This document shows, one piece after another, positions 24,744 through 32,764 of a stretch of DNA of 64,000 bases. The stretch is from Acidovorax sp. NB1. GTDB taxonomy: Bacteria; Pseudomonadota; Gammaproteobacteria; Burkholderiales; Burkholderiaceae_C. The notes under the pieces were generated by a model. The model was not told the DNA's origin, did not search any database, and was given only the letters and a program-made list of their open reading frames with translations. Position 1 is the stretch's first letter; each line of letters opens with the position of its first letter. The translations under genes and the position numbers were made by a program. The stretch spans positions 1 to 64,000 of the forward strand of contig NZ_BJHU01000016.1 of the NCBI RefSeq assembly GCF_005405905.1. Reading direction: 5' to 3'.

Positions 24744-24984
24744 GGTGGTGTCCTCTCCGGTGTTTTGGTTGTGTGATCGGGCCCAGCCCGCGCGCCCGGA
24801 GTATGCAGGAGCTTGATGCTCAGATCGGGCACGCAGGCGACTCTGCACAGGTGCTTTGAACACTGGACAATTTGTAAACTCGCTGCCTCGGCGCACTGGA
24901 CAAGGCGGTAAGGGACAGAGGCAGGGCTGCTCCGCACAATCTCCACACTCCACCACTGCAGGCCTTCAACCCCGTTCGAGTCCC

Positions 24985-25815
24985 ATGTCGCAGAACACAC
25001 TCACGCTACAACTGTTCTTTGAAGATCCGATCAAGCTCAAGATCGGCCAGCTGGTCTACCAGTACATGTGCGCAGACAACACCGAGCAGGCCCAGCGCTG
25101 GGCCAACAAGCTGGGCGCCCCTAGCCTGGAGGCGCTGTGGGACATGGAATGGTTCAACCAGTCCGCGTCCGCCGCGCCGTCGCACCTGGTGCTGCAGTTC
25201 GACACCGGCACCAGCGGCGACCTGCCCTTGCTGCAGATCGAAACCCTGTTCAGGCACGGCCTGCAGGCTGCGGTGCTGGAGGTGTTCTACGACCAGGTCG
25301 GGGAAACCGAGCGCATGCACTTCGACCGGGGCCAGTGGGTGTCACGCCAGGCGTTCACGGACGCCAACCCGCAGTGGCGCGCTGAGGTGGAGCCCGCGCA
25401 CCAGGACGGCGAAAGCCACGACGGGGAGGCCGAAAACCGCTACGCCTGTTCCAAAGACCCGGCCAAGCCGCTGGCCGTGGCCAAGCTGCGCCAGCAGGAA
25501 GAAAAGCGCAAGCGCGAGGCCCGGGAGGCGGCCGAGGCGTTTGTCGAAATGGCGCGGGCCATGGGCAAAAGCGGCAAGTCGCCCGTGCAGGGGCTGATGG
25601 CCGTGCTGCTGTTGCGGGCCGGGTTCAAAGGGCTGGTGCATGCGGTGGTCTTTACGGTGGTCACCGTGCTGCTGTTCAAGGGCTTCTGGCTGTGGATGGG
25701 CGTGGGGCTGGTGCTGGCCGTGGCGCTGCCGCTGTACTACATGGCCACTGAACACAAAGAGCTGCGCGGGGACGACGGGGACGATGGCCCCGCCACGGTG
25801 ATGGCAGCGCAGTAA
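24985..25815 (+). CDS. Hypothetical membrane protein with cytoplasmic N-terminal domain
   Basis: I do not recognise this 276-aa protein. The first 140 residues are soluble and mixed (LQLFFEDPIKLKIGQLVYQY ... LVLQFDTGTSGDLPLLQIE). A charged helical region (KLRQQEEKRKREAREAAEAFVEMA, about 175-195) follows, then two adjacent membrane helices (about 215-255), and an acidic tail. It starts a short same-strand run with the next membrane protein (24 bases later) and, after about 140 bases, the HTH/STAND pair, so functional linkage is possible. It is divergent from the PhnD-like gene. Confidence 0.65.
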   Translation: MSQNTLTLQLFFEDPIKLKIGQLVYQYMCADNTEQAQRWANKLGAPSLEALWDMEWFNQSASAAPSHLVLQFDTGTSGDLPLLQIETLFRHGLQAAVLEVFYDQVGETERMHFDRGQWVSRQAFTDANPQWRAEVEPAHQDGESHDGEAENRYACSKDPAKPLAVAKLRQQEEKRKREAREAAEAFVEMARAMGKSGKSPVQGLMAVLLLRAGFKGLVHAVVFTVVTVLLFKGFWLWMGVGLVLAVALPLYYMATEHKELRGDDGDDGPATVMAAQ

Positions 25816-25839
25816 AAAGAGTCTCAGGAGAACAACAAC

Positions 25840-26301
25840 ATGCTGACGCAAATCGAATGGTGGGGCGGGGTGATTTTTGTGCTGGGGGCACTGACCTACC
25901 GCATGGTCATGGGGGCGCTGGAGCGGCCGGTGGAGGGCTTCCCCTGGTATCGGCTCATGATGCACGTGTTCTTTCTGGCCCCGGCCGCGCTGCTGGCGGG
26001 CTATTTCTATCCGCTCACGCAGCCCGCGCTGCAATACGGCTACCTGACGCTGCTGGCCATTTCGCTGCTGATCGTGGCCGTGATGCTGGTGCAGGAGATG
26101 ACCGGCGATTCGGGTGAGGGCAAAGAAGAGGGGCGCAGCAAAGAGCCCTTGAAGGAGGGCGCAAAAGCCGAGGCCGAAGACTACGAAGAGCCCGGCTGGC
26201 TGATGTCGGTGGTCGGCGCCATCGTGCTGTACAGCCCGGTGCTCACGGCCTGTGGCTTGGCCTGCGCCAAGGCTTGGCCCATGGTGCAGCCGCTGCTCTA
26301 G
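25840..26301 (+). CDS. Hypothetical four-helix membrane protein
   Basis: The 153-aa protein has hydrophobic helices at about 8-25, 40-60, 67-88 and 122-145, with a charged cytoplasmic loop (GEGKEEGRSKEPLKEG) between the third and last. Trp-Trp and Tyr residues cluster at the N-terminus. A clear CAGGAG site lies upstream. It follows the preceding membrane protein with 24 bases between and is likely co-transcribed. No family was recognised. Confidence 0.68.
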   Translation: MLTQIEWWGGVIFVLGALTYRMVMGALERPVEGFPWYRLMMHVFFLAPAALLAGYFYPLTQPALQYGYLTLLAISLLIVAVMLVQEMTGDSGEGKEEGRSKEPLKEGAKAEAEDYEEPGWLMSVVGAIVLYSPVLTACGLACAKAWPMVQPLL

Positions 26302-26437
26302 CGCATCGGCAACGCCGATACCTTGCGGCGGGTGGCTGGGCACCGATGACAATGCCCGCCAGCCAACCGCCGCTTTTCTGCTGCCCGGGCCACCTTTTAG
26401 TTCTAGCGCGTCCATCCTCGCCACCGCCGCACCACCC

Positions 26438-27673
26438 ATGTCTGCCGATTCTTTTGCCGATCTCCTGTCGATCTACATGCGCCGCATCCGCGCCAGCGCC
26501 TCGGGTGTGGCCACCGAGATCGGCCTGAGCCGTGAGGCCGTCAACAACTGGCGCAACGGCATCTCGGTGCCCAACCCGCGCTCGCGCGACAAGCTGGTGG
26601 CCTGCACCCGCTACCTGCGCCTGACCGAGAGCGAGGCCAATCGGCTGCTCAGCGCCGCAGGGTTCGCGCCCGAGTTTCCGCTGCAGGCCGAATCTACCGG
26701 CGCGCAGCCGTTTGCCGCGTTCCAGGACAAGGTGTTTGCGCAGCTGGCGCAGGCGGTGCCGTACCCCATCTCGCTGCTGCTGTCGCCTGCGCATTGGGGC
26801 CAGCCGCCGTTCCGGCACGAGCTGCTGCAGCGCGCCCGCGCGCAGTATGGCGAGGGTTCGGTCCTGCACATCCAGCCTCCCTACAGCGTGAGCACCGTGC
26901 CCGCCGAATACTTCGCCGCCATCGGCCGCCAGTGCGGGCTGGGCGATGTGGTGTCGGACTACGAATTCGAGTCCGCTCTGGAGCGCCGCTTGCTGGCGGG
27001 CGAGCGCATCTTCTGCCTGGTCAGCCGCTTTGAGCAGGGCACGCCCGCGCTGCGCGAAACCCTGGCGGGCATCCTGCGCAGCCTGAGCGAGATGCACAGC
27101 GGCCGCCTGCACCTGCTGCTGTGTGGCGGCGAGGCGCTGGCCGACCTCAAGTACCGCAGCGGCGACCTGTCGCTGCTCAACATCGCACAGGTCCACCACT
27201 GGCCCGACCCGACGCAGGACGACCTCCTGCAACTGGCCCACCACCGCTGGCCCGAGCACCGCTGGAGCCCCCCCGTGGTGGCCGCGCTGCAGGCGCTCAG
27301 CGGCGGCCACCCCGCGCTGTTTGAAGAAGGCCTGCAGTGGCTGGTGGACCACCCGGCGACGGACGAGGGCGTGAGCGAAGAGGCCGCATCGTCCAGCGCA
27401 CTGCGCACCCACCTGGCCAGCAGCCCGCGCCTGTGGCAAACGTTTCTGCCGCTGGCGCAGGCGCCTGCGAGCCGGGCGCGCCTGCAGCAGTTGCTGAGCG
27501 CCGACGACCTCGGCCGCGCGCGGCCCTACCTGCAGGACGACGACCTGCGCAGCCTGTTCTGGGGCAACCTTATCCTGGCGCGTGGCACGGGCGATGCGGC
27601 GCGGCTGCACTGGCGCAGCCCCACGGTGCGCGAGGCGGGCTGGATGGTGCTGGATTCATGCTCGGCCGACTGA
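26438..27673 (+). CDS. XRE-HTH protein fused to a degenerate STAND-like ATPase domain
   Basis: The 411-aa protein opens with an HTH (about 5-75: VATEIGLSREAVNNWRNGISVPNPRSRDKLV in pattern). The rest resembles a P-loop STAND/AAA module with the catalytic parts eroded. LLLSPAHWGQPPFRHELLQ sits where Walker A would be, without the GxxGxGKS pattern. IFCLVSRFEQG replaces Walker B. LHLLLCGGEAL and ALSGGHPALFEEGLQWL resemble the sensor and Gly-Gly-His-Pro motifs of STAND proteins. Its 3' end overlaps the following ATPase gene by 16 bases, so the two are co-translated and probably interact. The role is unknown; a regulator or pseudo-ATPase partner is my inference. Confidence 0.6.
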   Translation: MSADSFADLLSIYMRRIRASASGVATEIGLSREAVNNWRNGISVPNPRSRDKLVACTRYLRLTESEANRLLSAAGFAPEFPLQAESTGAQPFAAFQDKVFAQLAQAVPYPISLLLSPAHWGQPPFRHELLQRARAQYGEGSVLHIQPPYSVSTVPAEYFAAIGRQCGLGDVVSDYEFESALERRLLAGERIFCLVSRFEQGTPALRETLAGILRSLSEMHSGRLHLLLCGGEALADLKYRSGDLSLLNIAQVHHWPDPTQDDLLQLAHHRWPEHRWSPPVVAALQALSGGHPALFEEGLQWLVDHPATDEGVSEEAASSSALRTHLASSPRLWQTFLPLAQAPASRARLQQLLSADDLGRARPYLQDDDLRSLFWGNLILARGTGDAARLHWRSPTVREAGWMVLDSCSAD

Positions 27674-29874
27674 TGCCCTGGCTGTCCCGGCCCGTGGTGC
27701 GCGCCGTGGTCATTGCGCTGGTCACGCTGTTTGTGGCCAGCGCCTTGTTTCTGCCCCAGCACAACCCGGCCACGCGCGGCAGCTTTCTGGCGTCGATGAA
27801 CGCGGGGCCCGTGTGGGGCGAGCTGGTGCAGTGGCGTGTGGCCATGGTCAACGCGCGCAACGAGCTGGGTGCCTGGCCCACCGACATTCAGAAATACGCG
27901 CCCCCCATTGCCAACCCGCAGTTGCGCGTCACGTCCCCGCGCCCCAACGTGCTGCAGGCCGACATTGCCCACAACCCTGAATTGGGCAAGCTGGCGGGCG
28001 CGCAGGTGGTGGTGGAGCTGCAGCGTGGCGGCCACGACTGGACCTGCAGGCCGGGCACGCCGCCCATTCCTGTCGGCTACCTGCCCATCAACTGCCTTGA
28101 AGGCGCTGCCAACGACTTTGAGCCCGCCAAGCCTGCGCCGGACGCGGACCCCTTCGGCTGGGTGCGCTCGCTGATTGCCTGGTGCGCCGTGATCTTTGGC
28201 GTGGGTGCCGTGCTGTGGGTGGTGCGTCACCCACTCATCGGTGCGGGCCAGCTGCGCCCTGCGCGCCTGCGCCGCACGCCGTTGGCGCGACTGCCGCACA
28301 TCGACCGGCTGCTGCGCTGGCTGCGGCGGCTGGAGCCCACACTGCTGGCTGCCGACATCCGCATGGTGGACTGGCGCCGCGCCGTGGCCTGCGCTCAGGC
28401 CACGGGCAGTGAACGCGCCGCAGCCCTGGCGCGTGCGCTGGCCGAACGTGTGTCCGCCCGCTGCCAGCCCAGCACCGATTGGGCACTGCCCGGTGCGGTG
28501 TTTGAATGGTCGTTCCCGCCCGACCTGCCCGTGTCGCTGGACCGCTGCCTCGTCTTTGTGCCCACGCCCGGCATCGACGAAGCCACCGTGCTGCGCCAAC
28601 TGCGCGCCGTGCAGACCGGCAGCGACGTGCTGCTGATCCTGAGCGAGCACAGCGTGGACACACCCTGGCCGCTGCTGAACGCCCACACCCAAGACCGCGC
28701 CAACCTGCATGTGATGGCCGACAGCGCCAGCCAGACCGAATGGCTGATCGGCGGCGACGCCCTGCAAGTGTTGCTGCGCCTGCTGGCCGCGCAACTGCGC
28801 ATCACGCGCATATCGCCCTACCAGACGCGCGGCGGCGTCACGCGCGAAGGCGCCTTCTTCGGCCGCGCCCAGTTGCTGGCCCGTGTCATCAACCGCGAGC
28901 CCGCCAACTACCTGGTGGTGGGCGGGCGCCAGTTGGGCAAAAGCAGCCTGCTCAAGGCCGTGCAGCGCCGTATGGCGGGCCACCCGCACACCGTGTGCCA
29001 CTACGTCTCGCTGCGCGACCACCGGCTGGCACCGCGCATGGCGCTGCAGTTTGGCCTGGCGGCCGACACACCGCTCGAAGCCATCGTGGACCACCTGCAG
29101 GCGCAGTACCAGGGCAAACGCCTGGTGCTGCTCATCGACGAGGCCGACCTGTTCTTCCGTGACGAATCGGCCAACGGCTACGTGCAGCTCTCTACCCTGC
29201 GCGCACTCAGCGAAGAGGGACGCTGCTGGTTCATGCTCGCGGGCTTCTGGGACCTGTATGCCACGGCCGTGCTCGACTACCAAAGCCCGCTGCGCAACTT
29301 TGGCGAGGTGTTGACCATCGGCGGCTTGGAGCGCGATGCCTGCCGCGAGCTGGCCACCGAGCCGCTGCGCAAATTGCGCCTGGGCTTTGACAACGAGCGC
29401 CTGGTGGACCGCCTGGTGGACGCCAGCGGCCAGCGCGCCAACCTGGTCGCCATCCTGTGCCAGGAATGCCTGGAGGCGCTGGCGCCCGGCGAGCGCGTGA
29501 TCGAAAAGCGCCATCTCGACCAGGCCCTGGCCTCGCAGGCCGTGCAAGACGCGTTGGCGGGCTGGGGCCGTCTGAGCCACGACGACGCCGCCTGCCGCCT
29601 CGACCGCATCGTGGTCTACCACACGGCCCAGGCGGGGCAGTCCAGCCTGGTCACGCTGGCCCAGCTGCTGCAAAGCCACGGCATCGCGGGCGACGCGCAG
29701 GCGCTGCGCCAGTCGCTGGCGCGCCTGCAACTGGCCTATGTGCTGCGCAAGCACGAGGCGGGCGAATACCGCTTTGCTATCCCGCTGCTACAGGACCAGT
29801 TCGAGCCGACCGAGGTGGAACTGCTGCTGCACCAGGAGCTGGCCGTGCTGGCGCGCAGTGACGCCAAAGTATGA
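27658..29874 (+). CDS. Membrane STAND-type ATPase with pilin-like extracytoplasmic domain
   Basis: The 738-aa product begins with a membrane helix (about 13-33). The 40-150 segment follows the pattern of type IV pilin globular domains, including NELGAWP and a Cys130-Cys146 pair in HDWTC ... YLPINC, the usual D-region. A second helix (about 168-190) returns the chain to the cytoplasm. After a 200-residue linker comes a STAND/AAA module: FFGRAQLL, Walker A GGRQLGKSS (422-430), Walker B LVLLIDEAD (489-497), then LAGFWDLYA and a winged-helix-like C-terminus. The start overlaps the HTH gene. An extracytoplasmic sensor that switches a cytoplasmic ATPase is my inference. Reading frame and P-loop are solid; the pilin likeness is by pattern. 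Confidence 0.65.
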   Translation: MLGRLMPWLSRPVVRAVVIALVTLFVASALFLPQHNPATRGSFLASMNAGPVWGELVQWRVAMVNARNELGAWPTDIQKYAPPIANPQLRVTSPRPNVLQADIAHNPELGKLAGAQVVVELQRGGHDWTCRPGTPPIPVGYLPINCLEGAANDFEPAKPAPDADPFGWVRSLIAWCAVIFGVGAVLWVVRHPLIGAGQLRPARLRRTPLARLPHIDRLLRWLRRLEPTLLAADIRMVDWRRAVACAQATGSERAAALARALAERVSARCQPSTDWALPGAVFEWSFPPDLPVSLDRCLVFVPTPGIDEATVLRQLRAVQTGSDVLLILSEHSVDTPWPLLNAHTQDRANLHVMADSASQTEWLIGGDALQVLLRLLAAQLRITRISPYQTRGGVTREGAFFGRAQLLARVINREPANYLVVGGRQLGKSSLLKAVQRRMAGHPHTVCHYVSLRDHRLAPRMALQFGLAADTPLEAIVDHLQAQYQGKRLVLLIDEADLFFRDESANGYVQLSTLRALSEEGRCWFMLAGFWDLYATAVLDYQSPLRNFGEVLTIGGLERDACRELATEPLRKLRLGFDNERLVDRLVDASGQRANLVAILCQECLEALAPGERVIEKRHLDQALASQAVQDALAGWGRLSHDDAACRLDRIVVYHTAQAGQSSLVTLAQLLQSHGIAGDAQALRQSLARLQLAYVLRKHEAGEYRFAIPLLQDQFEPTEVELLLHQELAVLARSDAKV

Positions 29875-29876
29875 GC

Positions 29877-29932
29877 AAAAAAGGCCGTTTCCGCGCTATG
29901 GATAAGCGCTTTTAGCTATTAATTTGATAGTA
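29877..29932 (+). repeat. Interspersed repeat, copy B
   Basis: GGCCGTTTCCGCG, ATGGATAAGCGCTT and AGCTATTAATTTGATAG match the family blocks. It starts three bases after the STAND gene stop, between convergent genes, and could act as a 3'-end hairpin. Confidence 0.7.
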
Positions 29933-29953
29933 ATCCGCTGCGCGCCTTGAGGC

Positions 29954-30946
29954 TCACGGCAGCGCCACCACCACGGCCCCGCGCTTGCGCCCGGTCTCCA
30001 CATACGCGTGTGCGGCGGGCAGGTCGGTAAACGGATAAGCGCAGTCCAGCACCGGCCGCAGTGCGCCCGCCTGGGCCAAGTCCATCAAGGTGTGCAGGTC
30101 TTCGGGCCGCTCTGTGGCCGGGCCGCCGATGCTGCGGCGTGTGCCGCGCGGGCGGGCCAGCACCTGGGCCAGGCTGCCTGCCACGGCCAGGTAGCGGCCA
30201 TGCTCCTTCAGGCGCGGCAGGCAGGCGGCAAAGCTGCTGGCGCCGACGGTGTCGGCCACCACGTCCCACTGCTGCGGGGCCTGGGTGAAGTCCTGCTCGG
30301 TGTAGTCGATCACCGCTTGCGCGCCCAGCGTTCGGGCCAGCGCGGCGTTGCCGCCGCTGCACACCGCCGTCACGTGCGCGCCCCGGTGCCGGGCCAGCTG
30401 CACCATCGCGCTGCCCACGGCGCCCGCCGCGCCAATCACCAGCACCGACTCGCCCGCGCGCAGGTTCGCCTTGTTCAAAAAGTGCAGTGCCGCCAGGCCG
30501 CCAAATGGCAGGCAGGCCGCGTCCACAAACGAAAAGCGCTCGGGCTTGTGCACCAGGGGCTTGTGACTGGGCAGCACACAGTATTCGGCATGGCCGCCCA
30601 TGGTTACGCCAGTTGCGCCCACCACGGCGTCGCCGGGCGCAAAGCCGGTCACGTCGCGGCCCACGGCCTCCACCACGCCCGCCACATCGGTGCCCAGCAC
30701 CGGCTGGCGTGGCCGCGTGATGCCAAACGCCAGCCGCCCCAGCAGGCCAAAGCCGCGCGGCAGTTTCTGCGTGCGCACGCGCACGTCGGCCGACGACACA
30801 CTGGCCGCCAGCACCCGCACCAGCACATCGCGCGGGCCTGGCACCGGGCGGGGCAGGGTGCGCAGCCGCAGCACATCGGTGCCGCCATACTGGGTACAGA
30901 CCCAGGCGAACATGGTGGTGGAGGTGGGCGGAGTGAGTGTGTGCAT
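29954..30946 (-). CDS. NAD(P)-dependent MDR alcohol dehydrogenase / quinone oxidoreductase
   Basis: The 330-aa medium-chain dehydrogenase has a GroES-like N-terminal half (LGTDVAGVVEAVGRDV) and a Rossmann half (VLVIGAAGAVGSAMVQLARHRGA). It lacks the structural-zinc Cys cluster, which points to a quinone-oxidoreductase or enoyl-reductase-like branch rather than a classical zinc alcohol dehydrogenase. ATG at 30913 is an alternative start, 11 residues later. It is a single gene, divergent from the 2H-phosphoesterase gene and followed by copy B of the repeat. Confidence 0.88.
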   Translation of the reverse strand: MHTLTPPTSTTMFAWVCTQYGGTDVLRLRTLPRPVPGPRDVLVRVLAASVSSADVRVRTQKLPRGFGLLGRLAFGITRPRQPVLGTDVAGVVEAVGRDVTGFAPGDAVVGATGVTMGGHAEYCVLPSHKPLVHKPERFSFVDAACLPFGGLAALHFLNKANLRAGESVLVIGAAGAVGSAMVQLARHRGAHVTAVCSGGNAALARTLGAQAVIDYTEQDFTQAPQQWDVVADTVGASSFAACLPRLKEHGRYLAVAGSLAQVLARPRGTRRSIGGPATERPEDLHTLMDLAQAGALRPVLDCAYPFTDLPAAHAYVETGRKRGAVVVALP

Positions 30947-31112
30947 GGGCGGCAGGGTGGGGCGCACGAAGAGGGAGCGGCTTGCAGGGCGCGGCCTGGT
31001 GGTGCCAGCGGGCAGCTTAGGCGGCCGGGCAGGGCGCGCACAACCCGACCTTGGGTGGGGCGGCCGGTGGTGGCCATGCCCTGCTTGCGCGCTACCCTTG
31101 TGGGGTTGTTGA

Positions 31113-31682
31113 ATGGATGGACTGATCGATTGCTCCAAAGGCCCCACCGTGCACCCCACGCTCTACACCGTTGCCTACCCCTCTTGTGCGCCCCAGGACA
31201 TGTTGGCCATCGACACCTGGCGCGCCGCCAACGACCCCACCGGCCACGCGCTGGTGCGCCCGCATTTCACGCTGGTGTTTGCCAGCAACGCGGTGGACGA
31301 AGCCACCTACCTTGCCCATGTGGCGGCGGTGGCGGCGCGCACGGCGCCCATCACATTTCACTGCCGCTACGCCATGCTGGGGGCTGATGCCCACAGCCCG
31401 CGCGCCCATGCCTACCTGGTGCCCGACGAAGGCTATGCCGCGTTGTCTCTGCTGCACGACGCGCTCTACACCGGCGCGCTGGCCGATGCGCTGCGGCTGG
31501 ATCTGCCCTACACGCCACACATCACCGTGGGCACCTTCGAGTCAGCGCCCATGGCGCGCGCATGGTGCGCCGAGCGCAACCAGGCGGGCGTGTCGGTGCC
31601 CGGCCAGGTGGCTGCGCTGTGGGTGGGGCAGGTGGTGGACGGGCGGTTTGAACACCGGGGCCAGTTCGATCTGATGGGCTAG
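31113..31682 (+). CDS. 2H phosphoesterase (2'-5' RNA ligase family)
   Basis: The 189-aa protein carries the two HxT/S tetrapeptides of the 2H superfamily, PHFTLVF (about 49-55) and PHITVGTF (about 135-142), at the usual spacing. These enzymes act on 2'-5' or cyclic phosphodiesters in RNA or nucleotides. The length is ordinary for the family. The ATG at 31113 is used; a GTG at 31149 would remove 12 residues. It stands alone between the MDR dehydrogenase and repeat copy C. Confidence 0.83.
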   Translation: MDGLIDCSKGPTVHPTLYTVAYPSCAPQDMLAIDTWRAANDPTGHALVRPHFTLVFASNAVDEATYLAHVAAVAARTAPITFHCRYAMLGADAHSPRAHAYLVPDEGYAALSLLHDALYTGALADALRLDLPYTPHITVGTFESAPMARAWCAERNQAGVSVPGQVAALWVGQVVDGRFEHRGQFDLMG

Positions 31683-31690
31683 TTTTCTGA

Positions 31691-31748
31691 AGCAAAAGCG
31701 GCCTTTGCCGCGCGTCCATCAAGCGCTTTAAGCTATCAAATATGTAGC
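31691..31748 (+). repeat. Interspersed repeat, copy C
   Basis: GCGGCCTTTGCCGCGCG, TCCATCAAGCGCTTTA and AGCTATCAAATATGTAGC are close to the family consensus. It separates two convergent genes (2H phosphoesterase and LysR) and may help terminate both. Confidence 0.8.
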
Positions 31749-31764
31749 TTTGCCGCTAGGCCCT

Positions 31765-32658
31765 TCAGGGCCGCTGCGCCATCACCAGCGCATACAGCGC
31801 CTGCGCCGCCACCGACAGGCTCTCGTCCCGCCGCCGCACCAGATAGATCTGCCGCGTCAGCCCCGGCAGCGACAGCGGCCGTGTGACCAGCCCCGGCTGG
31901 TCAAAGTGGAACAGCGTGAGCGCAGGCACCACGCTGATGCCCAGGCCCGCGCGCACCATGCCCATCACGGTGGCGAGCTGCTCCACCTCCATCAGCGTGT
32001 GCATGGCCTGCGGGTGCAGCGCGGCCTCCAGGTACTGGCGCACGCTGCTGGTGCGCGCCAGGTGGATGAAGGGCCAGGCCGCCAGGTCCTGCGCGGTGAT
32101 GGCCTTGCGGCGGCGCGCCAGCGGGTGGTCGGCCGGACACACCAGGTAGAAGTCGTCGCTGCAAAACGGCTCGGCCTGCAGCGCGGGCGTGTCGGCGCGA
32201 ATGGCCGCCAGCGCAAAGTCGGCATGGCCGCTGGCCACACGGTCGATACAGGGCTCGGACAGCACATCGGCAATGTCGATCTCGATGCCCGGGTGGGCCG
32301 CGCTGTACTGCGCCAGCACGCCCGGCAGCCAGCCTGCCGCGAGCGACGGCAGCAGCGCCACGGCCACACGCCCGCGCTGCAGCGTGGCGGCACTGCGCAT
32401 GGCAGCCAGGGCGCTGGTGATTTCGGTGCGGATGCGGCGGGCCGACTCCAGAAAATTCTGCCCCTCGGGTGTGAGGTCCACATGCCGCGTGCTGCGGTCA
32501 AACAGGCGGAGGCCCAGGTCGTCCTCCAGCGCGCGGATCAGGGCGCTGAACGCGGGCTGCGACAGGTGGCACAAGGTGGCGGCGCGCGTGAAGCTGCGCT
32601 GCTCGGCCAGCGCGAGAAAGGCATCAAGCTGGCGGCTGGAGAGGTGAGGGGTGCTCAT
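31765..32658 (-). CDS. LysR-family transcriptional regulator
   Basis: The 297-aa protein has the LysR HTH (FLALAEQRSFTRAATLCHLSQ) and effector domain. It is divergent from the AtuA-like gene at 32765. A perfect palindrome of the T-N11-A type lies just upstream of its start (32676-32692). It probably controls the AtuA-like genes and the Bug protein that follow, and itself. Confidence 0.93.
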   Translation of the reverse strand: MSTPHLSSRQLDAFLALAEQRSFTRAATLCHLSQPAFSALIRALEDDLGLRLFDRSTRHVDLTPEGQNFLESARRIRTEITSALAAMRSAATLQRGRVAVALLPSLAAGWLPGVLAQYSAAHPGIEIDIADVLSEPCIDRVASGHADFALAAIRADTPALQAEPFCSDDFYLVCPADHPLARRRKAITAQDLAAWPFIHLARTSSVRQYLEAALHPQAMHTLMEVEQLATVMGMVRAGLGISVVPALTLFHFDQPGLVTRPLSLPGLTRQIYLVRRRDESLSVAAQALYALVMAQRP

Positions 32659-32675
32659 GCGGTGCTGGTGTGATT

Positions 32676-32692
32676 CATCTGATTTTCAGATG
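32676..32692. promoter_or_regulatory. LysR-type operator palindrome
   Basis: CATCTGA (32676-32682) and TCAGATG (32686-32692) form an exact inverted repeat with a three-base spacer. The inner 13-mer TCTGATTTTCAGA fits the LysR T-N11-A box. An 8-base direct repeat GATTCATC flanks it (32672-32679 and 32693-32700). It lies 17 bases upstream of the LysR start. Confidence 0.65.
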
Positions 32693-32764
32693 GATTCATC
32701 GTAGCAATCGATTTCACAGAATACAGCCATGTTCCTACAGTCACGCTCAGGAGACAACGGATTC

